From the NCBI GenBank assembly GCA_022827345.1, contig JAJDTB010000047.1, positions 45,790-109,789 on the forward strand: a DNA stretch of 64,000 bases, given 5' to 3'. Below the pieces are notes generated by a model. It was not told the DNA's origin. It searched no databases and saw nothing but the letters and a program-made list of their open reading frames with translations. The DNA comes from Gemmatimonadota bacterium. GTDB lineage: Bacteria > Gemmatimonadota > Gemmatimonadetes > Longimicrobiales > Gaopeijiaceae. Of the stretch, positions 33,153-41,623 are shown in pieces; the first letter of the stretch is position 1; each line of letters starts with the position of its first letter. Position numbers and translations under genes: made by a program.

Positions 33153-34169
33153 ATGTATCAAACCTGCCTGTTCTGCAACAAGTCCCTCCAGACCAACGAC
33201 GTCGTTGAGCAATTCCCGGTCGGCCGCCGACTCGCCTTCGACGCGGCCAAGGGGCGGCTCTGGGTGGTGTGTCGCAGCTGCGAGCGTTGGAACCTCACTC
33301 CGCTGGAGGAGCGGTGGGAGGCGGTGGCAACGTGCGAGAAGCTCTTCCGCGGCACGCGGCTGCGGACTTCCACGGAGAACATAGGGCTGGCGCGGCACCC
33401 CGAGGGCCTGGAGCTGGTGCGGATCGGCGAGCCGCTGCGGCCCGAGTTCGCGGCGTGGCGTTACGGGGACCAGTTCGGGCGGCGCCGCAACCGTATGATT
33501 CTGCTGGGTAGTGTTGCGGGGCTGGCGACCGCAGGGGGGATTGTGGCCGGTGGAATGCTGATCGGTTTCGCCGGAGGGACCTTCGCTTTCAATGTCGCCA
33601 ACTCCGCCTACACGTTTTACCGGGCCCGGGCGCGCATCCGTTTTCGGACATCCGACGGGCAGTTGAGAGGACTGCAACGCGGCGAGGTGCTCGCGGCCAC
33701 CCGAATCGAACCCGCGGACGACGAAGTCGGGTTCCGCCTGCAGACCCACACCGGAATCTGGGTCGACGGTCACAGGGAGTGGCTGGAGGGCCAGGACGCC
33801 CGGCGGGCTCTGGCGGCTATCATCCCGGCGTACAACGCGATGGGTGGTCGGAAGGGCGTGGTGGGAAAAGCTGTCTCCGAGATCGAATCACTTGGGAGTC
33901 CACGGCGATTCCTGCTGGACGTGGCGGGCCGTCCAGGAGCCTACGACAGGAATGGCGTCTCGGGGTTCGTCGACCGGATGCCGAAATCCACTCGGCTGGC
34001 CCTCGAGATGGCGCTTCACGAAGAGGATGAACGCCGCGCTCTGGAAGGCGAACTCTGGCGGCTTGAGCAGGCCTGGCGCGAGGCCGAGGAAATTGCGGCG
34101 ATCGCGGACGACCTCGTCCTGCCTCGCGGGGTTTCCAGCTTCATGGCACGCCACGCGGAAGAAAAGTAA
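33153..34169 (+). CDS. Zinc-ribbon membrane protein, tandem copy 2
   Basis: This 338-residue protein is exactly the length of its upstream paralogue. Shared blocks are GRRLAFDAAKGRLWVVC, RWNLTPLEERWEAV, RTSTENIG and RLALEMALHEEDERRALEGE. The zinc ligands C5, C8, C40 and C43 are all kept. The membrane segment (about 115-155, LLGSVAGLATAGGIVAGGML) and middle domain are much more diverged than the ends. That pattern suggests a conserved partner for the ribbon and tail and diversified membrane or substrate parts. Its stop codon lies inside a 37-bp palindrome shared with the convergent cyclophilin gene. Confidence 0.75.
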   Translation: MYQTCLFCNKSLQTNDVVEQFPVGRRLAFDAAKGRLWVVCRSCERWNLTPLEERWEAVATCEKLFRGTRLRTSTENIGLARHPEGLELVRIGEPLRPEFAAWRYGDQFGRRRNRMILLGSVAGLATAGGIVAGGMLIGFAGGTFAFNVANSAYTFYRARARIRFRTSDGQLRGLQRGEVLAATRIEPADDEVGFRLQTHTGIWVDGHREWLEGQDARRALAAIIPAYNAMGGRKGVVGKAVSEIESLGSPRRFLLDVAGRPGAYDRNGVSGFVDRMPKSTRLALEMALHEEDERRALEGELWRLEQAWREAEEIAAIADDLVLPRGVSSFMARHAEEK

Positions 34170-34202
34170 AGCACGCATTACATTCTGTAATGTCTGCTTT
34201 AC
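34166..34202. repeat. AT-rich palindrome, copy B, at convergent gene ends
   Basis: The arms GTAAAGCACGCATTACA (34166-34182) and TGTAATGTCTGCTTTAC (34186-34202) match at 15 of 17 positions around a TTC loop. It contains the stop codon of the plus-strand zinc-ribbon gene and of the minus-strand cyclophilin gene, so it may work as a two-way terminator. The core is shared with the palindrome at 28605-28650. Confidence 0.65.
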
Positions 34203-34786
34203 GGTCTCCGGTAAACCCTCACAATCTCCACCGGCGGCGTCAGCTGTTGCGCCTCGTACGGCGCCGTATGGATCGCCCGAACCACATCCATCCCCTCCAC
34301 CACCGTCCCGAACGCCGCAAACCCCTGCCCGTCGGGGTTGCGCATGCCGCCGAAATCGAGCGACGGCTGGGCGCCGATGCAGATGAAGAAGCTGTGCGTG
34401 GCGGTGTCCGGGCCTCCCCGCGCCATTGAAACGGCGCCGTCGGTATGAAGGATGCCGGTCTCGCTGGTGCGCTCCAGTGGGATCGGGGGGAAGGCATCGT
34501 CGCCCGAATCGGGATTGCGGCCGCCCTGCACGACCGCGATCCGAATCGAGTCGTTGGGCTGGTTCGCCGCGTGCACGGTGCGGAAGAAAGTGCCGCCGTC
34601 GTACTGGCCGCCGTCGACGTAGCGGAGGAAGTTGGCGGCGGTGACGGGAGCCCGGTCGACATCGATATCCAGTTCGAAGGTTCCCATTTCTGTTTCGACG
34701 ACGACGCGCACGGGGTCGGGGTCGGGCCCGGGCGCAAGGCCGGTGGCCGCCAGGATCAACAGGGGCAGGAAACCCGTCATCTTCAT
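34199..34786 (-). CDS. Exported cyclophilin-type peptidyl-prolyl isomerase
   Basis: ATG at 34784-34786 gives 195 residues with a short signal sequence (MKMTGFLPLLILAATGLA). The cyclophilin domain shows VETEMGTFELDIDVDRAPVTAANFLRYV (start of fold), YDGGTFFRTV with the catalytic Arg-region FxR, VVQGGRNP, MARGGPDTATHSFFI and GFAAFGTVVEGMDVV. It catalyses cis-trans isomerisation of Xaa-Pro bonds, here outside the cytoplasm. It converges on the second zinc-ribbon gene. Confidence 0.9.
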   Translation of the reverse strand: MKMTGFLPLLILAATGLAPGPDPDPVRVVVETEMGTFELDIDVDRAPVTAANFLRYVDGGQYDGGTFFRTVHAANQPNDSIRIAVVQGGRNPDSGDDAFPPIPLERTSETGILHTDGAVSMARGGPDTATHSFFICIGAQPSLDFGGMRNPDGQGFAAFGTVVEGMDVVRAIHTAPYEAQQLTPPVEIVRVYRRP

Positions 34787-34879
34787 CTCGCCTTTTGCTG
34801 ACGTGATCGGCAGGCGCTTACGTTTGCGGGCCAACTGCGGGCGCGGCGCCCGTCAACCAACCCCCAACACAGTCGCATC

Positions 34880-36280
34880 ATGAGCCAAGAGAGAAAGTCC
34901 GTTCCCGAGCCGCCGGTCGCCAGTAGCCGGCGCAAGTTCGTCAAGTCCGTTGCGGCCGGCACGCTCGCTGCCGGCGTGCCGTCGGTCCTGTCTGGCCAGG
35001 GACGAACCGAACGCAGGACGATGGCCCGAGGCCCGTTCGCCAGGACCCGGGTCCCCCCCTCCGACCGCATCGGCCTGGCCGTCATCGGCGCCGGCGGAAT
35101 GGGGATGGCCGACGTAAACACCGCGCTCCGCATCCCCGGCGTGGAGCTCGTGGCCGCGTGCGATGTCTTCGACGGCCGCCTCGACGCCGCCCGCGAGCGC
35201 CACGGCGACATCTTCACCACGCGCGACTACCGCGAAGTCCTCGCCCGCGACGACATCGACGCGGTCATCGTCGGCACCCCCGACCACTGGCACCAGCCGA
35301 TCTCGGTCGACGCGCTCAACGCCGGCAAGTCGGTCTACTGCGAGAAGCCGATGGTGCACGACATCGCCGAAGGCCGCGACCTGATCCGCGCGCAGGAGGA
35401 ATCCGGCCGCGTCTTCCAGGTCGGCAGCCAGGGCATGAGTTCGCTCGGCAACGAGAAGGCCAGGGAGCTCTATGAGGAGGGCGCGATCGGCCAGCTCAAC
35501 TACGCCGAGGGCTTCTGGGCGCGCAACGATCCCATCGGAGCATGGCAGTATCCCATTCCCGCCGACGCGTCCGAGCAAACCGTCGACTGGAAACGCTTCC
35601 TCGGACCCGCCCCGGACAGGCCCTACGACCCGCTCCGCATCTTCCGCTGGCGCAACTACCGCGACTATGGCACGGGCGTCGCCGGCGACCTCTTCGTCCA
35701 CCTCTTCTCCAGCCTCCACTTCGTCGTCAGCTCGCGCGGGCCCACGCGCATCCAGGCCGCGGGCGGACTCCGCTACTGGAAGGACGGCCGCGAAGTCCCC
35801 GACGTGCTCCTCGGCGTCTTCGACTACCCCGAAACCGACACGCATCCGGGCTTCAACCTGTCGCTCCGCGTCAATTTCGTGGACGGAACCTCCGGCAGCA
35901 CCTTCCTGCGCCTGGTCGGGAGCGAGGGCGCAATGGACGTGACCTGGACTGATGTTGTGCTTCGCAAGAACGTCGCGGTCGACCCCATGGACGCCTTCTC
36001 GCAGGAGAAGATGGCCGAGGCGGCAGCGGCCGAGGACGGTCTGCCCCCGCGCGTGCGCATGCTGCCCCCGGCCGAGGTCCGGTACGAGGTCGAGCGCGGC
36101 TACCGCGGCGCCCACGTCGACCACTTCTTCAACTTCTTCCAGGCGATCCGCGGCGGCCCGCCAGTGCTCGAGGACGCGGCCTTCGGTCTGCGCGCGGCAG
36201 CCCCGGCGCTGGCCTGCAACACCAGCTACTTCGAGGACCGGATCGTCCGCTGGGATCCCGACGAAATGAGGCTCGTCTGA
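34880..36280 (+). CDS. Tat-exported Gfo/Idh/MocA family oxidoreductase
   Basis: This 466-residue protein has a twin-arginine signal (SSRRKFVKSVAAGTLAAG). The NAD(P)-binding fold follows with GLAVIGAGGMGMADVN, and the family motif CEKPM lies after TPDHWHQPI, whose histidines are typical of the sugar-dehydrogenase subgroup. The C-terminal sheet domain carries DYGTGVAGDLFVHLFSSLHF. Exported Gfo/Idh/MocA proteins act on sugars or sugar derivatives, often with DUF1080 proteins. Here the DUF1080 gene overlaps directly (TGATG at 36278-36282). Confidence 0.9.
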   Translation: MSQERKSVPEPPVASSRRKFVKSVAAGTLAAGVPSVLSGQGRTERRTMARGPFARTRVPPSDRIGLAVIGAGGMGMADVNTALRIPGVELVAACDVFDGRLDAARERHGDIFTTRDYREVLARDDIDAVIVGTPDHWHQPISVDALNAGKSVYCEKPMVHDIAEGRDLIRAQEESGRVFQVGSQGMSSLGNEKARELYEEGAIGQLNYAEGFWARNDPIGAWQYPIPADASEQTVDWKRFLGPAPDRPYDPLRIFRWRNYRDYGTGVAGDLFVHLFSSLHFVVSSRGPTRIQAAGGLRYWKDGREVPDVLLGVFDYPETDTHPGFNLSLRVNFVDGTSGSTFLRLVGSEGAMDVTWTDVVLRKNVAVDPMDAFSQEKMAEAAAAEDGLPPRVRMLPPAEVRYEVERGYRGAHVDHFFNFFQAIRGGPPVLEDAAFGLRAAAPALACNTSYFEDRIVRWDPDEMRLV

Positions 36281-37719
36281 TGCGTGCCATACACACGATA
36301 CACACTGCACTTCTGGCCCATCCGAGTATGCAGGCGCCCGGTCGCAGCGTCGCCCGCGGCGTGGGCGACCGTGGTCCGATTGGCGCCGAATCGCGGTTCC
36401 GCGGCACCCGGCTGCCGTGGGCTCTCGCGCTCCTGGTGGCCGCGGCCTGCACCGCCGGCTCCGACAGCCAGCCGCCCGCCGATGCCGACGCATCCCCCGC
36501 GGACGCAGCCGCCACCCCCAACACCCTCACCGACGCCGAACGGGCCGCCGGCTGGCGACTCCTCTTCGACGGCGTGACCACGAACGGCTGGCGCGGCTAC
36601 AACCGCGACGCCTTCCCCGACACCGGCTGGGCGGTCATCGACGGCATGCTCGTCGTCGGCGCGACATCCACCGATCCGGACATCGCGGTCGGCGGCGACA
36701 TCGTCACCACCGAGTCCTTCACCGACTTCGACCTCAGGTTCGAGTTCATGCTCTCGGAGGTCGCGAACAGCGGCGTCCTCTACCGCGTGATCGAGGAGCC
36801 GGGCGCCGCGATCTGGCACAACGCGCCCGAGTACCAGGTCCTCGACGACACCGCGTACATCGAGATGGGCACGATGGACATGAACACCCACCTCACCGGC
36901 GACAACTACGACCTGCACGCGGCCGGCGAGAAGACCCTGCACGGCCCGGGCGAGTGGAACACGGCCCGCATCCGCATCGTCAACAACCACGTCGAGCACT
37001 GGCTCAACGGCACGAAGACGGTGGAATACGTCCTCGGCTCGCCCGAGTGGGAGGCGCTCGTCGCGGCGAGCAAGTTCGCGCCCTTCCCGCAGTACGGCCG
37101 CGCGGCCTCGGGCCCGATCGGCCTGCAGGACCACGGCCGCAACGTCTTCTACCGCAGCATCAGGATCCTGCCGCTCGAGCCCGTGTCCCTCTTCAACGGC
37201 GACGACCTGAGCGGCTGGCAGGTCCACGGAACCGAGCTCTGGTACGTCGCGGACGGCGACCTCGTCTGCGAGAGCGGCCCCGACGCCCAATACGGCTACC
37301 TCACCACCGAGCGCACCTTCCGCGACTTCGACCTCACCGTCGACTTCAGGCAGGAAGCCGACGGCAACAGCGGCGTCTTCTTCCGTTCAAGCGTCGATGG
37401 CACGACGGTGAGCGGCTGGCAAGCCGAGGTCGCGCCTCCGGGCCTCTTCAGCGGCGGGATCTACGAGTCCTACGGCCGCGGATGGCTCATCCAGCCCGAC
37501 CCGGCGCTGGACGATGCGCTGCGAATGGGCGACTGGAACACCATGCGGGTGCGCGCGGTGGGCGACCGTGTGACGACCTGGCTGAACGGCACGCAGATGG
37601 TCGACCTCGAGGACGAGAAGATCGGCGCGGGCGAGGGGTCGATCGCCCTCCAGATCCACGATGGCGGCGGCATCAAGGTGAGGTGGCGGAATATCGAGGT
37701 GGTGGATCTGGGAATGTGA
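36280..37719 (+). CDS. Lipoprotein with two DUF1080 (3-keto-disaccharide hydrolase) domains
   Basis: The ATG overlaps the upstream stop, giving 479 residues. The lipobox is LLVAAAC. Two concanavalin-like DUF1080 domains follow (about 85-295 and 300-479). Each starts with a LFDG or LFNGD segment plus GW and carries the FxDFDLxxxF and NSGVxxR motifs (TDFDLRFEFMLSEVANSGVLYR, RDFDLTVDFRQEADGNSGVFFR in shorter segments). DUF1080 proteins hydrolyse 3-keto-glycosides made by partner oxidoreductases, which matches the coupled Gfo/Idh/MocA gene. Two domains in one chain suggest duplicated specificity. Confidence 0.88.
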   Translation: MRAIHTIHTALLAHPSMQAPGRSVARGVGDRGPIGAESRFRGTRLPWALALLVAAACTAGSDSQPPADADASPADAAATPNTLTDAERAAGWRLLFDGVTTNGWRGYNRDAFPDTGWAVIDGMLVVGATSTDPDIAVGGDIVTTESFTDFDLRFEFMLSEVANSGVLYRVIEEPGAAIWHNAPEYQVLDDTAYIEMGTMDMNTHLTGDNYDLHAAGEKTLHGPGEWNTARIRIVNNHVEHWLNGTKTVEYVLGSPEWEALVAASKFAPFPQYGRAASGPIGLQDHGRNVFYRSIRILPLEPVSLFNGDDLSGWQVHGTELWYVADGDLVCESGPDAQYGYLTTERTFRDFDLTVDFRQEADGNSGVFFRSSVDGTTVSGWQAEVAPPGLFSGGIYESYGRGWLIQPDPALDDALRMGDWNTMRVRAVGDRVTTWLNGTQMVDLEDEKIGAGEGSIALQIHDGGGIKVRWRNIEVVDLGM

Positions 37720-38089
37720 CAGATACACATATGATGTTGTCATTATTCCATTACACATCGGAAATACGGTGGTGACATTACCTGATAAGTCAAAATATTC
37801 TGCCATATACATAGAGATATTTGTCCACTTGCATCTAAGGAAGCGAAGTCGCATCCGGTGAATCCGGACGTTGACCTCCACCAAGGTCTCGAACCGGGAG
37901 CCGAGGCTCCTCGACAACCAGTGCTTCATCCCCCAACTGCCGCCGCAGATACCGAGGAAGGAGGCTCATGCCGACCACGGGGGGCCGTACGCGATTCTAC
38001 CCGGAGACCACGAGCGGGCTAAAGGGAGAAAAACGGAGTCTATGGAGAAGGGGTGCGTACGATCGATCACAGGAATCGGTCTGGAGCAG

Positions 38090-38167
38090 GGGAACACGAA
38101 GGCCCGCGCCGGAGCGCGGGCCTCGGAAAGGGGGCAGTACGATGGAGATCCACCGTAGGTGCGTCCC
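38090..38167 (-). ncRNA. Candidate small RNA, about 75 nt
   Basis: A minus-strand promoter (38174-38203) would start transcription near 38164-38167. Downstream, a strong hairpin with arms GGCCCGCGC and GCGCGGGCC around a four-base loop (38101-38122) is followed on the minus strand by the U-containing stretch TTCGTGTTCC, resembling an intrinsic terminator. The stretch between contains a small CACC/GGTG hairpin and no reading frame. No known RNA family is recognised. It could also be the leader of an unidentified transcript. Confidence 0.4.
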
Positions 38168-38173
38168 GATGAT

Positions 38174-38203
38174 AGCATAGCGAACCCGAATCCTGCTTGT
38201 CAA
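38174..38203 (-). promoter_or_regulatory. Sigma-70-like promoter (TTGACA / TATGCT, 18-bp spacer)
   Basis: On the minus strand the -35 hexamer is a perfect TTGACA (38198-38203) and the -10 is TATGCT (38174-38179), spacing 18. It points away from the metalloenzyme genes that end at 38280 and into the intergenic region, where no protein gene is found. Confidence 0.6.
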
Positions 38204-38279
38204 GCTGACGTCGCGCGAGAACGTGAGTCGATTCGGCCGTCAAGCCGCACCTCAACATGAACGCCGGCCGTTCGAGGGA

Positions 38280-39254
38280 TCACCCGCCGATGGCCACCTC
38301 CCCCTCAGCAACCACCACCTCCCCGTCGATCCACACCGTCGGAGCCCGCGCGACCGCATCGAAGTGCGTCTTCGCGGACACGGCCCCGCCCAGGTTGGCC
38401 GACGTCCCGATCCCGATGTGGACCGTTCCGTTCACGCCCTCGTCGTTGAGCATCTCGCCGGTGAAGTCGGTGCAGTCCGGATTCAGGCCGAAGGCGAACT
38501 GGGCGAGGTTGTAGACCCAGGGGTCGTCCTGCCGGGCCAGCAGGTCGGCGAGGAATTCGGCCTGGCCGCCGCCCTCGATGTGCGTGACGAAGCCCTCCGC
38601 GATGCGGAAGGTGACGGGCTCACGCACCGGGCCCACGCCGTAGTACGGGATGCTCCCGTCGCACACGAACACGCCGTCCGCGGTGCCCTGTGCGGGCGCG
38701 CAGTTGGCCTCGATGTTGGGGACCGCCGAGAAGCCGGGTCCGTCGAGCAGGCAGGCGTGGCTGTTCCCGGTGACGCCCGCGAGGCTCATGGTGAGGTCGG
38801 TGCCGGCGGGGTTGGTGACGCGCAGGTGGTCCCCGGCGGTGAGGCGGGCCGCGATCGCCCGGCAGAGCGGCTGGCGGGCGCGGAAGTCCGTGAAGAGCCC
38901 GCCCTCGCGCATCATGCGTTCGGTGAAGGCGGTCATGGAGAGGACGCGGGCGCCGGCGCCGATGGCCTCGCGGACGGCGCGGGTGTGCGCCATGGCGAGG
39001 GTCACGGGCAGGAAGACCGCGTCCGCCGCCCGCAGCGCCGCGGCAACGGCGGGTCCCGGCTCCTCGTTGTCGATCGACCGCTCGGGCGGGATGACGATGC
39101 TGACGCTGGCCCCCGCAGCGAGCGCTTCGTCAGCCACGGCGCGCGCGATCGTCATGCGTTCGGGATCGGTGACAATCACCGCAAGCTCACCCTCGCGAAC
39201 ACGGGCGCAGGTCCGCACCAGGATCTTCGCCCCACCCGTCATGGTCGCCCTCAT
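38280..39254 (-). CDS. AmpS (M29) / NicX-like metalloenzyme, copy 2
   Basis: The ATG at 39252-39254 overlaps the previous gene stop (ATGA), giving 324 residues. The fold family covers leucyl aminopeptidase T (M29) and the iron enzyme 2,5-dihydroxypyridine dioxygenase (NicX). The C-terminal metal region reads GEMLNDEGVNGTVHIGIG then KTHFDAV, giving the H...HxD set of ligands seen in NicX. The N-terminal half is a Rossmann-like domain (LAVIVTDPERMTIARAVADEA). Its tandem partner lies just upstream and a dicarboxylate-type symporter heads the operon, so a catabolic role on an imported acid is possible. Peptidase versus dioxygenase activity cannot be settled. Confidence 0.78.
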   Translation of the reverse strand: MRATMTGGAKILVRTCARVREGELAVIVTDPERMTIARAVADEALAAGASVSIVIPPERSIDNEEPGPAVAAALRAADAVFLPVTLAMAHTRAVREAIGAGARVLSMTAFTERMMREGGLFTDFRARQPLCRAIAARLTAGDHLRVTNPAGTDLTMSLAGVTGNSHACLLDGPGFSAVPNIEANCAPAQGTADGVFVCDGSIPYYGVGPVREPVTFRIAEGFVTHIEGGGQAEFLADLLARQDDPWVYNLAQFAFGLNPDCTDFTGEMLNDEGVNGTVHIGIGTSANLGGAVSAKTHFDAVARAPTVWIDGEVVVAEGEVAIGG

Positions 39255-40291
39255 GCCAACACCTCCCTGCCCCGCTGCACGACCCGGCCATCCACGACGA
39301 TCGTCGGCTCCCACATCAGCAGGTCGTAATGGGTCGGCGCGACGATCTCGCCGCCAAGCGTGTGGCTGGTGCCGATGCCGATGTGGATCGTGCCCATGAC
39401 GCCTTCGTCCTCGAGCATCTCGCCGGTCAGGCGAGCGTTCGGATTCAGGCCGACGCCCAGCTCGGCCACGTTGAAGCAGTGGCGGTCCGCGAACGACTCC
39501 AGGTGCTCGCGGAGGAAGTCGGCCTGCGCGCCGCCGGTCATCTCGGCGATGTAGCCCTCGCGCACCGTGCAGAAGATGGGCTCGTCGAGGATGCCGATGC
39601 CCAGGTACGGGACGGACGCGTCGGCGATGATCGTACCCTCGGCCGAACCCGTGACCGGCACAACGTTGACCTCGATGTCGGGGACCGGCGCGAGCTGCCC
39701 GGGGTCGGGGATGTTCGTGAGGACGTTCGCGGTGCGCCCCTCGATGCCGAAGCGGAGGTCGGTGCCGCGGGGGGAGGTGAGGTGAACGAGCGCGCCGTTC
39801 GTGAACGCGGCTCCCAGACGGCGGCAGACGGCGGCCTGGGCCTCGAAGTCGGTCCTGCAGAGGGCGTCGCTGGTCATGATGGCGTCGGTGTAGGCGGTCA
39901 TCATGCATACCCGCGCGCCGGCGTCGAGGGCCGCCCGCATCGCGCGCGTGTGCGTGATGGATATGCGGACGGGCGAGAAGATGACGGCCGCTTCGGCCAT
40001 GGCGCGCGCGACCGGCGGGGGCGGCTCCTGTCCGTCCTGGTCGCGCATGGGGATGATGCAGACGGTGACCGCGGCTCCGGCCTCACGGGCGGCCGCGGCG
40101 ACGGCGTCGGCGTAGCGTCCCATGGTGGGGTCGGTGACGACGACCACCTGCTCGCCGGGCTGGACGCGTCCGTTGACGTGGACGAGGCGGCGGGCGCCTG
40201 TGGAGAGGTCGGCGCCCGCGTCGGGCACGCTGGCGCCCGCCTGGGTCCGGCCGCGGGCGTCTGCGGAGAGGTCCGCTCCCGCGTCAGCCAC
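39251..40291 (-). CDS. AmpS (M29) / NicX-like metalloenzyme, copy 1
   Basis: GTG at 40289-40291 has a GAGGG site just upstream and overlaps the symporter stop by eight bases, giving 346 residues; an ATG at 40324 is also open. The metal region reads GEMLEDEGVMGTIHIGIG then PTHYDLL, again H...HxD. The rest parallels copy 2 (VVVTDPTMGRYADAVA, ITHTRAMRAALDAGARV, CFNVAELGVGLNPNA). The first 30 residues contain a duplicated DAGADLS unit coded by an imperfect 36-bp direct repeat. That part is not found in copy 2 and may be non-essential. Confidence 0.78.
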   Translation of the reverse strand: MADAGADLSADARGRTQAGASVPDAGADLSTGARRLVHVNGRVQPGEQVVVVTDPTMGRYADAVAAAAREAGAAVTVCIIPMRDQDGQEPPPPVARAMAEAAVIFSPVRISITHTRAMRAALDAGARVCMMTAYTDAIMTSDALCRTDFEAQAAVCRRLGAAFTNGALVHLTSPRGTDLRFGIEGRTANVLTNIPDPGQLAPVPDIEVNVVPVTGSAEGTIIADASVPYLGIGILDEPIFCTVREGYIAEMTGGAQADFLREHLESFADRHCFNVAELGVGLNPNARLTGEMLEDEGVMGTIHIGIGTSHTLGGEIVAPTHYDLLMWEPTIVVDGRVVQRGREVLA

Positions 40292-41510
40292 GGTCCCTCG
40301 CGAAGAACTGGTCGAATCGGCCATCGAAGATGATCGCGGTGTAGCCGTCGCCGGTGCAATTGGTGGCCGTGCGCAGCATGTCGGGGATGCCTCCCGAGAG
40401 CGCGATCCAGGTCGCGATGAACTCGCCGTGGGCCTGGCCTTCGAGGCCGAGGATGCTGGCGAACAGGGTGGCGCTCCAGAGGGCGGTCCCCATGCCGGCC
40501 GGGAGGCCGGGGGCGGCGATCGTGAAGAGGACGACGGCGGGCCAGGCGGCCAGCATCATCATCCAGCTGAGCTCGAGGCCGAAGACGTGGCTGACGACGA
40601 AGGGGCCGTAGGCGAGGTAGGCGAGCGCGCTGGCGTCGAGGTTGACGACGGCGCCGAAGGGGAGGACGAAGTCGGCCACCTCGTCGCGCACGCCGACCCT
40701 CTTCGCGTTGGCGAGGTTGACGGGCAGCGTGACCAACGACGAACAGGTGCCCGCGGCGAAGACGGCGGTGGGCAGGTAGTAGCGGCTGAGCACCGGACCA
40801 ACGCGGCGGCGCCCCACCCGGCGCACGAGCACGAAGGTGTAGAACGTCCACCAGACCAGGACGAGGGCGGCGGTGTAGCCGGTCATGCTGACGTAGTGGG
40901 CGAGGCCCAGGCGCGCGCCGAAGCGCACCCCGAGGGTGACTCCGAAGGCGAGGATGAGCGGCACCATCACGTAGGCCAGCCTGCCGCCCGACCGCTCGAT
41001 GGCGCCGGCGACGCGGCGCAGCACGCGATAGGTGGGATCGTGGCGCGCGCCGAGGGCCCCGACGAGCACGCCTACGAGGATGGCCAGCAGCGGCCACGAG
41101 GCGCCGCCCCCGCCCAGGCTCTGCAGCATCGCCGAGGCCTCGGCCCATATGCCCCTCTCGCCGGTGGTGAGGGGGATGCGGAAGATGGCGGCCGAGGTCA
41201 CCAGCGCGATGAGCCCCGCCACGGTCGACGTGAAGACGTACCAGAGGACGACCGCGCCGGCGAAGCGTCCGGCCAGGCCGCGGCGGACGAGCGTCGCGAT
41301 GGCGGGGCTGAGCGCTGCGAGGATCAGCAGCGGGACGATGGCCACGACCCAGGAGATCAGCGTCGACGTGGCGGCGGCCACGGGTGCAAGCGGTCCGGGG
41401 AAGAGGCCGCCTGCGATCAGCCCCGCCGCCAGGGCCAGAAACGTCCACACGTACGTGGGGATCCCGCGCTTTTCGGGCAGTCGTTCCTCCTGGTCGATTC
41501 TCCCGCACAT
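40284..41510 (-). CDS. Glutamate/dicarboxylate:Na+ symporter family protein
   Basis: This 408-residue multi-pass membrane protein has the family's key re-entrant and binding motifs: AAGTCSSLVTLPV (serine-rich hairpin), PFGAVVNLDASAL (equivalent to the NMDGT motif, here NLDAS) and DMLRTATNCTGD (equivalent to DxxRTxxNVxGD). It uses sodium or proton gradients to import dicarboxylates or acidic amino acids. The NMDGT-to-NLDAS change may alter ion or substrate selectivity. It heads an operon with the two AmpS/NicX-like enzymes. The 113 bases before the divergent ATPase gene are AT-rich. Confidence 0.88.
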   Translation of the reverse strand: MCGRIDQEERLPEKRGIPTYVWTFLALAAGLIAGGLFPGPLAPVAAATSTLISWVVAIVPLLILAALSPAIATLVRRGLAGRFAGAVVLWYVFTSTVAGLIALVTSAAIFRIPLTTGERGIWAEASAMLQSLGGGGASWPLLAILVGVLVGALGARHDPTYRVLRRVAGAIERSGGRLAYVMVPLILAFGVTLGVRFGARLGLAHYVSMTGYTAALVLVWWTFYTFVLVRRVGRRRVGPVLSRYYLPTAVFAAGTCSSLVTLPVNLANAKRVGVRDEVADFVLPFGAVVNLDASALAYLAYGPFVVSHVFGLELSWMMMLAAWPAVVLFTIAAPGLPAGMGTALWSATLFASILGLEGQAHGEFIATWIALSGGIPDMLRTATNCTGDGYTAIIFDGRFDQFFARDRG

Positions 41511-41594
41511 ATATTAGCCGCCGGGGCCGCGATGCGACAATTCACGACTCCGATTGTACATGTATTTTCGTTTGGCCGAGTGGTAACTTTTCAT

Positions 41595-41604
41595 TTGGAC
41601 GATA
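41595..41604. repeat. Left direct repeat flanking the DUF4143 ATPase gene
   Basis: TTGGACGATA occurs here, 19 bases before the ATPase start, and again at 42885-42894, 19 bases after its stop. The agreement extends a few bases to the left (TTC then two variable bases). The repeats frame the gene exactly and may mark its insertion. Confidence 0.45.
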
Positions 41605-41623
41605 TTCCTGCTACATTTACCCG

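Larger units (their letters stand above)
37720..38279. other. 560-bp intergenic region: AT-rich island plus a minus-strand small-RNA candidate
   Basis: Bases 37722-37830 are unusually AT-rich for this genome (runs such as ACACATATGATGTTGTC and AAAATATTCTGCCATATAC). No convincing protein gene is present. The right half holds a consensus promoter and GC hairpin on the minus strand (listed separately). A hairpin AGCC/GGCT occurs near 37900. Confidence 0.5.

Noticed and set aside
37880..37960. tRNA-like GGTTCGA on the minus strand
   Set aside because: No acceptor, D or anticodon stems can be formed around it.
38223..39329. Plus-strand open frame over the AmpS/NicX-like gene
   Set aside because: Composition is typical of an antisense frame (Arg/Gly/Ala/His-rich) and the minus strand has a coherent family match.
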